Of a stretch of DNA of 59,483 nt, positions 41,959-51,643 are shown one piece after another. The position numbers were made by a program, and so were the translations under genes. Each line of letters opens with the position of its first letter. Positions within the stretch are counted from its first letter, which is position 1. The notes below the pieces were generated by a model. It did not search any database. It had not been told where the DNA came from and worked only from the letters and a program-made list of their open reading frames with translations. This DNA is from JAZLJD01 sp045617725 (GTDB lineage Bacteria; Bacillota; Clostridia; Lachnospirales; Lachnospiraceae): NCBI GenBank assembly GCA_045617725.1, contig JAZLJD010000062.1:1-59483 (forward strand), written 5' to 3'.

Positions 41959-44721
41959 GTGAGACCTGTCAGTTTAAGAATGTCGGCGTTTGGCCCGTAT
42001 GCGGGCGAGACGGTGATTCCCATGGACCAACTCGGAACCCGGGGACTGTACCTGATTACAGGACCGACCGGGGCCGGAAAGACTACTATATTTGATGCGA
42101 TTTGCTTTGCACTCTACGGAGAGCCCAGCGGCCACAACCGCGGCGCGGAGATGTTTCGTTCGGAGTATGCTTCGGAGGATACCCCGACGGAGGTAGAGCT
42201 GGTTTTCGAGCACTGCGGCAAACAGTACCGGATTAAGCGTAATCCGGATTATTTTCGTGCCGCAAAGCGTGGCGGCGGTTTTGTAAAACAGACGGCGGAT
42301 GCGACCCTGTGGCTGCCGGACGGTAGCGTAATAAGCAAGTTACGTGATGTAAAAACGAAGGTGGAGAGCATCCTGGGCATTACCCGCGAGCAGTTTTCAC
42401 AGATTGTCATGCTGGCACAGGGTGAGTTCCAGAAGATTCTTTTTTCCGAGACTACGGACCGCCAGGAGATATTCCGGCGCCTTTTTAACACCGAACTGTA
42501 CAAGGACCTGCAGGCAAGGCTGACCGATAAACAGAAGGAAGTATACGGGCAGGTAGCCGACAGCAGAAAGAGCATCGACCAGTATGTCTCCGGAATCCGC
42601 GTGAGCGAGGACGATGTCCTTAAGATGGAAGTGGACAAGGCGCAAAAGGGAACCATGACGACGGAGGAAATTCTGGAGCTGCTCGCGAGACTGATTGAGG
42701 CGGGCAAGCGTGACGAGGATGCATGGAACCAAAAGTATGCGGAGATTAAGGCACAGAATGATATCGTGAGTGAGCAGGCCGGTCGTGCCGACCTTGTAAT
42801 CCGTGCCCAAAACAATCTTCAAAAGGCGCAGGAGGAGATCATCCCCGCCCGGGAACTGGGTGCTTCCCTTCTTAAAAAGCAGGCGGAAGCGGCAGAAGCG
42901 CTGAAAGAGAAGGACGGATTGCTTGCGGATGCATTGCGTATCGGTAATGAACTTAAGGAATACGAAGCGTATGATACGCTTCGTGCGGAAATAGAGGCCC
43001 TTAGGAAACAAAACGCGGGGAAACAGGCTGAAAGGGAGAGACTGCAGGCGGAAATCGAGCGCCTTCAGAGCACGCTGGTAAAGCTGAAGGAAGAGCAGAC
43101 GGAGCTGAAGGCGGCCGGAGAGAAGCTTTTAAAGCTGCAGGGTGAGAAGGAACGCCTTGAGAAGAAGCAGTCGGAGCTTAAGAAGCTGTCCGAGGGGCTT
43201 AGTGAGTACAACCATTCCCTTACGGTTCTTGCGCGTTTGCAACAGGAATATGCCCGGAAGAACGAGGACTACCGGAAGCAGAAATCGGCCTATGATGCAC
43301 TTGAACAGGCGTACCGCGACGGTATCGCAGGCGTCCTGGCCGCCTCGCTTACGGAGGGCATGAAATGCCCGGTGTGCGGCTCGACTTCGCATCCCGAGAA
43401 GGCACATTTCGTTGATGAAGTCATCACAGAGGAGAGCATCCGGCAGGCCAAAGAGCATACAGAACTCTTAAAGGAGCAGGCCGATGGCAGCAGTAAGGAA
43501 TGCGGTCGCCAAAAAGGACAGACCGATGCGATGAAGGGCAGGTTACTGGAGGACGCGACTTTCTTATTGGCCACGGAGGATTTGGAAGGGCTGCCCGGAA
43601 AACTCGATGCAGCCCTGCGGGATTGTGCGGATGCGATACGGGAAGCGGGTCGCCGGATTTTGGAGGAGCAGCAGAATAAGGACAGAAAGCAGAAGCTGGA
43701 TGAGGAGATTCCGAAGGCGGAGCAGGAATTGGAGACGAAGACGGGGCTGCTCACGGAGGTGCATCTGGCAATTGCGGGAATTGATTCTGCGGTGAAGGCC
43801 AAAGAGGAACTGGCCGAACAGAAGAAGGCGGGCCTTAGGTACGAAAGCCGCCGGGCCGCGGAGGAACAGAAGCGGAGCGTGGAGGATAGCGCGAAACGGA
43901 TTCAGTCCGAGTATGAGAATGCGGGCAGAAATTGTGCGGAACAACAGCGGAAGATTGAAGGAATTGAGGCTACGATTCGAAGCTGTGAGGACTTTATAGC
44001 GACGGCCGAAGTGACCGATATCGCGGCAATAAAGCAGAAGAAAGCCGAATTAAGTGAGCAGCTTGAAATCTGCAAGGCGGAGGCGGCAGAGGCGTCCGCC
44101 GGAAGGAATGCGAATGAAATCATTCGTAACAATATTTTGAGTAAATCAAAGACGCTTGTGGAGATGGAGAAGCGCCTGGGATGGCTTACTGCACTTACAG
44201 ATACGGCAAACGGCAAGCTGAAGGGCAAGGACAAGGTTACTTTGGAGACCTATATTCAAGCTGCTTACTTTGACCGCATCCTCCGCAGGGCGAACCTGCG
44301 GTACCTGAAGATGTCCGGCGGCCAGTATGAGCTGCAACGTCGGGAGGACGCTTCGGATGTGCAGAAGAAGAGCGGGCTTGAGCTGGAAGTCATCGATCAC
44401 TACAACGGAACGACGCGTAGTGTCAAGACACTCTCCGGCGGTGAATCCTTTGTGGCATCGCTGGCACTCGCTCTGGGGCTGTCGGATGAAATCCAGTCGA
44501 CCGCCGGCGGCATTCAGATTGATACAATCTTCGTCGACGAGGGCTTCGGCCAGCTGGATCCGGACACCCTCTCCACTGCGTATGCAGCGCTCATGGGACT
44601 GACCGAGGGCAATCGCCTGGTGGGCATCATCTCGCATGTGGGCGAGCTGAAAGAAAAAATCGACAAGCAGATCGTCGTTGCCAAGGCGGGGACGGGGGTT
44701 TCTGTCACATTAAAGTGTTAA
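41959..44721 (+). CDS. sbcC: Exonuclease subunit SbcC (Rad50-like)
   Basis: The 920-residue ATPase/coiled-coil partner of SbcD. It has Walker A GPTGAGKTTIFDAICFALYGEP near the N-terminus, long coiled coils on both sides of a zinc hook CPVCGSTSHP (~residue 470), the signature SGGESF and Walker B IDTIFVDEGFGQLD. The start is GTG after GGGGG. The last codons (GTGVSVTLKC) and the stop come from repeat A, so the true C-terminus was replaced from about VVAKA onward. Loss of only the final few residues probably leaves activity intact, but this is untested. Confidence 0.95.
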   Translation: MRPVSLRMSAFGPYAGETVIPMDQLGTRGLYLITGPTGAGKTTIFDAICFALYGEPSGHNRGAEMFRSEYASEDTPTEVELVFEHCGKQYRIKRNPDYFRAAKRGGGFVKQTADATLWLPDGSVISKLRDVKTKVESILGITREQFSQIVMLAQGEFQKILFSETTDRQEIFRRLFNTELYKDLQARLTDKQKEVYGQVADSRKSIDQYVSGIRVSEDDVLKMEVDKAQKGTMTTEEILELLARLIEAGKRDEDAWNQKYAEIKAQNDIVSEQAGRADLVIRAQNNLQKAQEEIIPARELGASLLKKQAEAAEALKEKDGLLADALRIGNELKEYEAYDTLRAEIEALRKQNAGKQAERERLQAEIERLQSTLVKLKEEQTELKAAGEKLLKLQGEKERLEKKQSELKKLSEGLSEYNHSLTVLARLQQEYARKNEDYRKQKSAYDALEQAYRDGIAGVLAASLTEGMKCPVCGSTSHPEKAHFVDEVITEESIRQAKEHTELLKEQADGSSKECGRQKGQTDAMKGRLLEDATFLLATEDLEGLPGKLDAALRDCADAIREAGRRILEEQQNKDRKQKLDEEIPKAEQELETKTGLLTEVHLAIAGIDSAVKAKEELAEQKKAGLRYESRRAAEEQKRSVEDSAKRIQSEYENAGRNCAEQQRKIEGIEATIRSCEDFIATAEVTDIAAIKQKKAELSEQLEICKAEAAEASAGRNANEIIRNNILSKSKTLVEMEKRLGWLTALTDTANGKLKGKDKVTLETYIQAAYFDRILRRANLRYLKMSGGQYELQRREDASDVQKKSGLELEVIDHYNGTTRSVKTLSGGESFVASLALALGLSDEIQSTAGGIQIDTIFVDEGFGQLDPDTLSTAYAALMGLTEGNRLVGIISHVGELKEKIDKQIVVAKAGTGVSVTLKC

Positions 44722-45133
44722 AGCGTCGGGCTAGGGACGTTCCTTTTGTCACGAGGAGTGTACTTTGTCATGACTACAAAAACGGCTCCCTCGGGCCTTA
44801 GAGAAGCAATTCATATAGGGCGAATCGATTCATGGAGAGTTATAGGTTTTCTTAGTGTTTTGTTAGGCACGCAGCAACGCCCGGCCCGGATGGTCGGGCG
44901 AGGCCGATACGCGACATGGACGGCGCGTAGAGGCCGGTTGCGTCAGTACAGAAAAACTACTCAAAACACTTAGAAAACCATAACTCGGAATGTGATTCGT
45001 CCTATATGAAATTGTTCTCGCCGGCCCAGGGGAGCCGTTTTTTTGTAGCTGTGACAAAGTACACTCCGCGTGACAAGAGGAACGACCCTAACCGGACGCT
45101 TTAACACTTTAATGTGACAGAAACCCCCGTCCC
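44688..45133. repeat. Composite palindrome, copy 2 (A-B-core-B'-A')
   Basis: The most complete copy. Repeat A starts inside sbcC (44688), then B (44735), the core (about 44775-45045), inverted B (to about 45090) and inverted A ending at the stop of the convergent esterase gene. The linkers pair too: AAAGTGTTAAAGCGTCGGGC with ACCGGACGCTTTAACACTTT. The core is nearly the same as in copy 1, including GCAATTCATATAGGGCGAATC and TTTTCTTAGTGTTTTG. The two genes' stop codons lie within or directly next to the outer arms. No open frame or T-run is present. Confidence 0.93.
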
Positions 45134-48100
45134 CTAAAATACGATGCGGCCGGCGCCCGTCATATTCTCGTAGTTGAGGAGATAGCCTGCGTAGGAGGCG
45201 AGGGGGCTGCCACTCGAGGTGACGGTCGGTACCCCATCGACTGCTTGGAAGGCCTTCAGGTACTCGGCCAGAACGAGGTAGTCCTGGTTGACGAAGTCAA
45301 CAACGCAGTTGCAGTCCTTGAACATGCTCATGCCATCACCCTGGTTGCGGAGCGTGTAGTTGATACCGCCGACGCGATAGGTTTTGGCGAGGTCGATGGG
45401 TTCGTAGGAAGCGGTTTCCTTGTTGTAAACCTTGAGATCCTTTACGCGGTAGTCGCCGGAGGGACCTGCAAGCCAGATTCCCTCATCGGAATAGGAAACG
45501 GTGGAGGGAATGCTCGTGTCGACGTAAAAGCTAAGACCCGCAACGTGGGAAAAACCACCGAATTCGGCATCCGGTTCAAAAGCGGCGCCGTACTCGAGGC
45601 AGTCCAGAATCTGCTGGCCGGTTGCTTCAATGACGCATGCGACGTTGCCAAAAGGAACAATGGTCTTGGCGGACATGTAGGTGAGGTCACCGGCCGGAAC
45701 GTCGGCACGGATACCACCCGCGTTGCTTAAGGCAATGTCAACCGGCTCGCCGGCTACTTCATTGAAGTAGTAATAGAAGGCATCGGAAACCAAATCGCCC
45801 AGATTTGTTTCCACCTTGCGGATGAGGCGGGAACCGTCGCCCTCAAGGTTTGTGATGTATAACGGGGAGGGCAGATATGCTATTTTTTCGCCCAGGCTGT
45901 CGTTAACTTCTGTAATCCAGGAGGTCGTCAGGCTGTCCACGGTGGCGTCGAGGCCGTCATATTCGGTAACGAGCTCGCTCTTAAGACTGCCGTCGGCGGC
46001 GATGGTGAGCTTTCCAATCGCTGAAAAATAGCATCCGGTCTGGGTGAGCAGAACATCCTTGCCGGAAGCGTCCTGCACGTACTCGGAAGCAATCTGTGTA
46101 TGGGAATGGCCGTCGATAAAGGCATCGAGGCCGGTCGTGTTCTTAATCAGTTCCGTGCTTCTGTAGGGTCCGGAGGAAAGGTCGGTTCCCAGGTGGCCAA
46201 GGCCTATCACGTAATCCGCCTCCTTACGGGCGGCGTCCACTGCCTTCTGGAAGGCGTCGTATAACTGCTTTCCGTCGGCCCCGGCGTAGAAGTTGTAGAT
46301 GAAATTCTCACCGGACTCGTCCATGAAGTAGGTGGGCGTAGAGGCAGTGATGCTTTCGGGGGTGGAAACTCCGACAAAAGCAACCTTGACACCCTGCACG
46401 TCGAAGACCTTGTAGGCGTCAAACACGGGGGCGTTCTCCGCAACGGAGTAGAAGTTGCAGGAAACGCGGGGGAAGTCGGAACGCTCTGCAAGCTGGAACA
46501 TGCGGAACATACCATAGTCAAATTCGTGATTGCCGAGAGTTGCCACATCGTAGCCGACAGCGTTCATGATGTCGATGATGTGTTCGCCTTCATCGAGCCC
46601 ACCAAAGGCGGTACCCTGTACATGGTCCCCGGCGTCAACCGTCAGAACCGCGTTCCCGGAGGCGGTCAGTTCGTCCTTCAGCGCCTTCACACTCGCGAAG
46701 GAAAGCCCCTCCTCATCGATGTAGGTGTGGGTGTCATTCGTGCTGAGAATGACGATGTCACCGCTTGGAAGCTTCGGAGTAACGGCCGTGACCGGCTTCA
46801 CGGAAGGGGTCTCATCGGCCGGATCGTTTTTGGAAAAAGCAAGCTGACTGAAATTATAGAAACCTAAGTACCAGATGTTGAAGTCATGTGCACCATTGGT
46901 CTCGTGCCAAAGATAATTGACGCCATCCGTAAGTCCGTCGCAGATGTCGGGAAGCCCTTTGGCGGCAGCCTTGTGGGAAGAAAGTGCGGTTGTATCCTGC
47001 AGTCCGCAGATGTTGTAGAAGTAATCAACCGGGTACTCGGAGGAGTCGATGTCCGCAGCAACCGTGGCCTTCGGGTTCGAGGTGGGAGCTGCCGAGAATG
47101 CTCCGAAGTAACTGAAGAGGTCGAGGCACTCGCCGATACCGATATTGATGGTCTGCATACCGCCCATCGAAAGACCGGCCATCGCACGGTGCGTTCTGGT
47201 GGCACTTAAGTCATAGCCGTTCTCGTCGTATTCGGCGTAGGTGCTGTAGTGGCTCTCAATGTAAGGAATCAAATCATTACGAAGCTCGATGCCGAAGTTA
47301 TAGAAGGAAGCGGTTGCGTCCGTGTGCGGAAGGCCCAGAGCCTTGCCGTTCGGAGTAACTACAATCATGGGTTCGATACTGCCTTCACCGATCATGTAGT
47401 CCAGCATCTTCTTAAGCTTTGAGTTATTGCCGTTTAAGCCCCATTCCGTCTCGCTTCCGCCGATGCCGTGCATTAAGTAAATTACATCGTATTTCTTGTT
47501 TTCATCATAACCGGCCGGCAGGTAAACATAGGCCTTCTTGGTGTAGCCCTCGCCGCCTTCCATGTAGTCTTTGGCCTCATAGGTAATGAATTCCACGGTT
47601 CCCAAATCGCCGGAATAAACCGTGGAGTATTTGTCGGGAATCTTGAGTCCTATTTCGGCTTTCTTGGCAAGCAGGGCCTTGCGTTCTTCCGCCTTTATGT
47701 AACGCTGTGCGGAGTAGTCGATGTTGTCGAGCACCTTATAAAGGGCGTCGAAGGCTTCCCCATAGCCTGCCGGATAGGTCATGAAGCCACCGGCGGTAAT
47801 GGCCTCGCCGGTTGCGAGTGTGATGTGCAGGGAGAAGCTGTCGCCCTGTTCCACCTTCACGGCCTTGCGGTCGAAGCCGTCCCAGGCAAAAATGTTATGA
47901 TCCTTGATCCAGGTGTTCAGTTTCTTGACAACCGATTCCTCCACGATGGCCCGGTCGTAGCTGACGAGTTCGATGGGCTTGTCCTTCTCATCGAAGCGGG
48001 GAATTTGGATGTCGGTCGTGTAGAGAAAACCCTCATCACCGGGCATTACGCTGTAGCTGTCACAGACGCTTCCGTCCTCCGCAGTATAGGAAAACTGAAA

Positions 48101-48259
48101 CTCCGTAACAACGGGATCCACATCCTGATAGACTGTCTGCCCGCCCACGGGTCCCTTGACCTTAAGACCCGTCTCCGGGTCGGTCTGAGCACAGCCGGCC
48201 ATAAGCAGAAGACTGCAAAAAAGCAGTGCTGTTACTATGCGTGATACGAATTTATTCAT
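45134..48259 (-). CDS. Esterase-5'-nucleotidase fusion lipoprotein
   Basis: A 1041-residue lipoprotein with signal ending LLMAGC (Cys23). Residues ~45-190 form an unrecognised domain. Residues ~215-490 are a CE1/esterase D-like alpha/beta hydrolase: YLMHGIGGSE, the nucleophile elbow AGLSMGGMQ (Ser364) and a late His in NGAHDFNIW. From ~505 it is a UshA-type metallophosphatase/5'-nucleotidase: STNDTHTYID, VDAGDHVQGT, LGNHEFDYGM, GHLGTD, GHSHT, and a C-terminal domain with SNAGGIRADVPAG and NYTLRNQGDGMSMF. The fusion would release acyl or feruloyl groups and phosphate from outside substrates. GGAGGG fixes the start. TAG shares its G with repeat A. Confidence 0.9.
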   Translation of the reverse strand: MNKFVSRIVTALLFCSLLLMAGCAQTDPETGLKVKGPVGGQTVYQDVDPVVTEFQFSYTAEDGSVCDSYSVMPGDEGFLYTTDIQIPRFDEKDKPIELVSYDRAIVEESVVKKLNTWIKDHNIFAWDGFDRKAVKVEQGDSFSLHITLATGEAITAGGFMTYPAGYGEAFDALYKVLDNIDYSAQRYIKAEERKALLAKKAEIGLKIPDKYSTVYSGDLGTVEFITYEAKDYMEGGEGYTKKAYVYLPAGYDENKKYDVIYLMHGIGGSETEWGLNGNNSKLKKMLDYMIGEGSIEPMIVVTPNGKALGLPHTDATASFYNFGIELRNDLIPYIESHYSTYAEYDENGYDLSATRTHRAMAGLSMGGMQTINIGIGECLDLFSYFGAFSAAPTSNPKATVAADIDSSEYPVDYFYNICGLQDTTALSSHKAAAKGLPDICDGLTDGVNYLWHETNGAHDFNIWYLGFYNFSQLAFSKNDPADETPSVKPVTAVTPKLPSGDIVILSTNDTHTYIDEEGLSFASVKALKDELTASGNAVLTVDAGDHVQGTAFGGLDEGEHIIDIMNAVGYDVATLGNHEFDYGMFRMFQLAERSDFPRVSCNFYSVAENAPVFDAYKVFDVQGVKVAFVGVSTPESITASTPTYFMDESGENFIYNFYAGADGKQLYDAFQKAVDAARKEADYVIGLGHLGTDLSSGPYRSTELIKNTTGLDAFIDGHSHTQIASEYVQDASGKDVLLTQTGCYFSAIGKLTIAADGSLKSELVTEYDGLDATVDSLTTSWITEVNDSLGEKIAYLPSPLYITNLEGDGSRLIRKVETNLGDLVSDAFYYYFNEVAGEPVDIALSNAGGIRADVPAGDLTYMSAKTIVPFGNVACVIEATGQQILDCLEYGAAFEPDAEFGGFSHVAGLSFYVDTSIPSTVSYSDEGIWLAGPSGDYRVKDLKVYNKETASYEPIDLAKTYRVGGINYTLRNQGDGMSMFKDCNCVVDFVNQDYLVLAEYLKAFQAVDGVPTVTSSGSPLASYAGYLLNYENMTGAGRIVF

Positions 48260-48422
48260 GGTTATCCCTCCAAAAAATTAATACAGGGACATTCTATCAC
48301 AAAATGAATACAAGCGGGAGCCTGTCACCTCCTTATTTATATTGACTTTGATTAGGCAAACAGTTAAAGTTATATATGTAGTGTTAATTATTTGACGAAT
48401 GACCATATCGTGTAGGTGAAGA
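48260..48422. other. Divergent intergenic region, esterase fusion and cpsB
   Basis: This AT-rich 163-bp gap between divergent genes must hold promoters for both. I see TTGACT and TTGACG boxes with no convincing -10 partners, and no clear operator or riboswitch. Confidence 0.5.
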
Positions 48423-49130
48423 ATGAGATTTGTGGACATGCACTGTCATGTTCTTCCGGGGATTGATGACGGGTCCGAAAGCATGGAGGAGAGTCTTCGC
48501 ATGCTACGGGACGCGTACAAATCCGGTATTAGAGAGATTATTGTGACTCCGCATTACAAGAGAGGTCGCAGGAATGCCGGAAGGGATGAAATCCTTAGGT
48601 TGATAGAACAGTTACAGGCAGAAATGCGTAATACAGATAATCTCATTACCCTGTATCCGGGGAATGAGATTTTTTTCTTTGAAGGAATTACGGAGGCGCT
48701 TCAAAGCGGCGAGGTGCTTACGCTGAACGGAACCAACCGAGTGCTGGTGGAGTTTTCGCCCGGTGAGCAGCTTACGTATTTAAGGAACGCAATCGACAGC
48801 CTGCTGGCGGAAGAATATGTGCCGGTTGTGGCGCATCCGGAACGCTACGGGTGCACGGCAAGGAGTGTTTCGGACACTTTGTTTTTGGCACAGATGGGCG
48901 CGGAGCTGCAGGTGAATGCAGGCAGCGTGGCCGGAAAGTACGGACGCGAGGCACGGAAGTACACGATGGAGCTGCTTAAGGCCGGTGCGGTTACGTATAT
49001 CGGAAGTGATGCACACGACGCCCGCAAGCGCAAGATCGAACTTGACGGTTGCTGTAAGGCGCTTCGCAGGAAGCTGGATTCGAATTATTTGGAAGCGGTT
49101 ATGGGCGGTTACGCAGCTGAGCTTCTATAA
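48423..49130 (+). CDS. cpsB: Capsule-type protein-tyrosine phosphatase (PHP domain)
   Basis: A 235-residue manganese-dependent tyrosine phosphatase of the CpsB/CapC/YwqE type. The PHP metal-binding residues are visible in DMHCHVLPGIDDGS, VTPHYKRGRR, EFSPGEQL, AHPERYGC and YIGSDAHDARKR. It reverses phosphorylation of the kinase encoded two genes later and so sets polymer length or export. It starts a cpsB-cpsC-cpsD-galE run. Only one sugar gene follows; no glycosyltransferase, flippase or polymerase cluster is nearby. Confidence 0.93.
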   Translation: MRFVDMHCHVLPGIDDGSESMEESLRMLRDAYKSGIREIIVTPHYKRGRRNAGRDEILRLIEQLQAEMRNTDNLITLYPGNEIFFFEGITEALQSGEVLTLNGTNRVLVEFSPGEQLTYLRNAIDSLLAEEYVPVVAHPERYGCTARSVSDTLFLAQMGAELQVNAGSVAGKYGREARKYTMELLKAGAVTYIGSDAHDARKRKIELDGCCKALRRKLDSNYLEAVMGGYAAELL

Positions 49131-49154
49131 AAATAAAAGCAGAGGATTAGGACG

Positions 49155-49931
49155 ATGCAGGAACAAAATAATGACATGATTGAACTGGATTTGGGCGAGC
49201 TGTTCGGGATTTTGCTGAACAAGCTGTGGCTTATTGCACTGTGCGGAATCGCTTTGGGCGCAATCGGATATGCCATCAGCGCCTTTCTTATTACGCCCAA
49301 GTACGAATCAACGACCGGTATTTACATTTTGAACAAGCAGAACGGAGCGCAGGTGACGTATTCGGATGCACAGCTCGCTACGCAGCTGACGAAGGATTAC
49401 GAGGAGCTGATTACCTGTAGAAGCGTACTGGAAAGTGTCATGGATGAATGCAGCATCACCGACGAGTACGAGGATTTTAAGAAGCGTGTTTCCGTGCAGA
49501 ATGCTCAGGATACCCGTATTCTTTACATTACGGTGAAGGATGAGAGCCCCGCCCGGGCGCAGCAGATTGCGGACTGTGTTCGTATCGCAGCCTCCGCCCA
49601 TATCAAGGACGTAACGGAGGTTGAAGCAGTCAATGTGGTTGACCCTGCCAACCTTCCTACCAAAAAGAGCGAGCCGTCCGGCCTTAAGTGGACCGCGGTC
49701 GGCATGCTTTTGGGCGCTTTCGGATGCGTGCTTGTGATTGTAATCCGCGTGATGTGCGATGACACAATCAAGACCGCAGACGATGTGGAGAAATATCTGC
49801 AGCTCAGCACCCTGGCGCTGATTCCCGTCATAAATACCGAATCCGGCAGCTCTCACAGGAGCGGCAGAGGCGTGAAGCCGGTCGCACCCAAATCGGGAGA
49901 TGAATCGGAATCTCAGGAAGAGGAGGCGTAG
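49155..49931 (+). CDS. cpsC: Polysaccharide chain-length regulator (Wzz/CpsC)
   Basis: A 258-residue inner-membrane protein with the Wzz fold: a first membrane helix (~19-41, LWLIALCGIALGAIGYAI) and a second (~177-198) after PANLPTKKSEPSGLKW, the proline-rich motif that precedes TM2 in this family. The external part is short and helical. It activates the cytoplasmic CpsD-type kinase and governs chain length. It lies 24 bp after cpsB and 4 bp before the kinase start. Confidence 0.92.
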   Translation: MQEQNNDMIELDLGELFGILLNKLWLIALCGIALGAIGYAISAFLITPKYESTTGIYILNKQNGAQVTYSDAQLATQLTKDYEELITCRSVLESVMDECSITDEYEDFKKRVSVQNAQDTRILYITVKDESPARAQQIADCVRIAASAHIKDVTEVEAVNVVDPANLPTKKSEPSGLKWTAVGMLLGAFGCVLVIVIRVMCDDTIKTADDVEKYLQLSTLALIPVINTESGSSHRSGRGVKPVAPKSGDESESQEEEA

Positions 49932-49935
49932 GAAG

Positions 49936-50646
49936 ATGCAGGAAATAGAATTAGTTGGAAACGAACTGGACTTCCGCGCAAGCGAAGCCTTTAAGTCATT
50001 AAGAACGAATATAGAATTTTCCGGAAACGATATGAAGGTGATCGGCATCACGAGTGCGACACCGAACGAAGGAAAGAGCAGCGTCTCCTTCGAGCTGGCA
50101 TTGTCTTTTGCGCAGCAGGGCAAAAGAACATTACTCATCGATGCAGACCTTCGCAAGTCCGTCATGCGGACCCGCTTAAAGAGCGGCCGAATCAAGCTGG
50201 GACTGACGAACTACCTGGTCGGACAGTGCAAGATTGAAGAAGCACTCTGCACTACCGACGTGCCCAATTTCTACACGCTGTTTGCCGGCCCGGTGCCGCC
50301 CAACCCGAGTGAGCTTTTGGGAAGCCCGGAATTCAAGCGCCTGATTCGAAGCGTACGCGAGCCCTTCGACGTTGTCATCGTGGACACGCCGCCCATCGGC
50401 TCGGTCATCGACGCGGCAGTCATTTCCAAGAACTGCGATGGTATGGTCCTCGTTCTTGAGAGCGGCGCCATCAATTATCGATTTGCACAGCATGCCAAAG
50501 AGCAGCTGGAAGCCGGCAATGCCCATATTTTAGGCGTAGTGCTCAACAAGGTTGATATCTCCGGCAAGAGCTTCTACGGCAAGTACTATGGGAAGTACTA
50601 CGGCAAGTATTACGGCGATTATTACGGAACCGGCGACAAAAACTAA
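49936..50646 (+). CDS. cpsD: CpsD/CapB-type tyrosine kinase
   Basis: A 236-residue BY-kinase. It has Walker A TPNEGKSSVSFELA, Walker A' LLIDADLRKS, Walker B VVIVDTPPIGSV and a C-terminal tyrosine cluster (SFYGKYYGKYYGKYYGDYYG) that is the autophosphorylation tail. The tail is unusually regular: GKYY is repeated three times. ATG 49936 is chosen, following GGAGG with normal spacing. Phosphorylation of the tail by this kinase and removal by CpsB would regulate surface polysaccharide assembly. Confidence 0.93.
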   Translation: MQEIELVGNELDFRASEAFKSLRTNIEFSGNDMKVIGITSATPNEGKSSVSFELALSFAQQGKRTLLIDADLRKSVMRTRLKSGRIKLGLTNYLVGQCKIEEALCTTDVPNFYTLFAGPVPPNPSELLGSPEFKRLIRSVREPFDVVIVDTPPIGSVIDAAVISKNCDGMVLVLESGAINYRFAQHAKEQLEAGNAHILGVVLNKVDISGKSFYGKYYGKYYGKYYGDYYGTGDKN

Positions 50647-50668
50647 TTCTTACGGGGAGGGTCCTGCC

Positions 50669-51643
50669 GTGGCAATTTTGGTCTGCGGAGGAGCCGGCTA
50701 CATCGGCTCGCATGTCAATAAGCAATTGCACAGGGAAGGCTATGAAACGGTCGTGTTTGACAGCCTTGTTTACGGGCACCGCGAGGCAGTAAAGTGGGGC
50801 ACGTTCGTACAGGGCGACCTGTCCTGCATTGAGGATATCGAGCGTGTTTTTTCAACCTATCAAATCGATGCGGTCTTCCATTTCGCCGCGTATGCTTATG
50901 TGGGCGAGAGCGTTACGGACCCCGAGAAATACTATATCAATAATGTAAGCAATACTTTGAATTTACTTCACGTAATGCGCAGGCATGGTTGCAGGCGCAT
51001 TATATTTTCATCTACCTGCGCAACCTACGGGGAGCCCGACCGGGTTCCGATTACCGAGGATATGCCGCAGAATCCCATCAATCCGTACGGTGCAACCAAA
51101 TTAATGGTGGAGCGTATTTTTAAGGATTACAAAAGGGCATATGGCCTTGAGTTCGTGGTTCTTCGCTACTTTAATGCCGCCGGGGCCGATCCGGACGGAG
51201 AAATCGGCGAAAGCCACAATCCGGAAACACATATCATTCCGCTCGTGCTGGATGCAGCAAGCGGTGCACGGCCGGACATCAAGGTCTTTGGCACGGATTA
51301 TGATACACGGGATGGCAGCAATATCCGCGATTACATTCACGTATATGACCTTGCCACCGCACACCTTTTGGCACTTCATCATCTGGAAAAGGGCGGGGAG
51401 AGCGATTTCTTTAACCTCGGAAACACCCTCGGAACCTCCGTTCTTGAGGTGATTGATTCCGTGAAGCGTGTGACCGGCCGCGATTTTCCCGTCATTTTAT
51501 CCGAGCGGCGTCCCGGTGACCCCGCAACTTTAGTGGGCAGCTCCCAAAAGGCCCGTGAGGTCCTTCATTGGGAACCGGTTTATGCGGATATCGATACGAT
51601 TGTGGAGCATGCCTGGAAGTGGCATGAGAAGAAGGAATATTAG
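50669..51643 (+). CDS. galE: UDP-glucose 4-epimerase
   Basis: A 324-residue extended short-chain dehydrogenase interconverting UDP-glucose and UDP-galactose. It shows GGAGYIGSH (NAD loop), the catalytic YGATK (Tyr-xxx-Lys), FSSTCATYG, RYFNAAGADPDGEIGE and DYIHVYDLATAHL. The start is GTG behind GGGGAGG, and a longer frame upstream overlaps cpsD and is spurious. With a galactose-type sugar binder elsewhere in the window, UDP-galactose for surface glycans is the likely use. The stop codon is the first three bases of a long palindrome. Confidence 0.95.
   Translation: MAILVCGGAGYIGSHVNKQLHREGYETVVFDSLVYGHREAVKWGTFVQGDLSCIEDIERVFSTYQIDAVFHFAAYAYVGESVTDPEKYYINNVSNTLNLLHVMRRHGCRRIIFSSTCATYGEPDRVPITEDMPQNPINPYGATKLMVERIFKDYKRAYGLEFVVLRYFNAAGADPDGEIGESHNPETHIIPLVLDAASGARPDIKVFGTDYDTRDGSNIRDYIHVYDLATAHLLALHHLEKGGESDFFNLGNTLGTSVLEVIDSVKRVTGRDFPVILSERRPGDPATLVGSSQKAREVLHWEPVYADIDTIVEHAWKWHEKKEY

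Noticed and set aside
48423..51643. Complete capsule biosynthesis locus
   Set aside because: Only the phosphatase, chain-length regulator, kinase and galE are present; no glycosyltransferase, flippase or polymerase follows.
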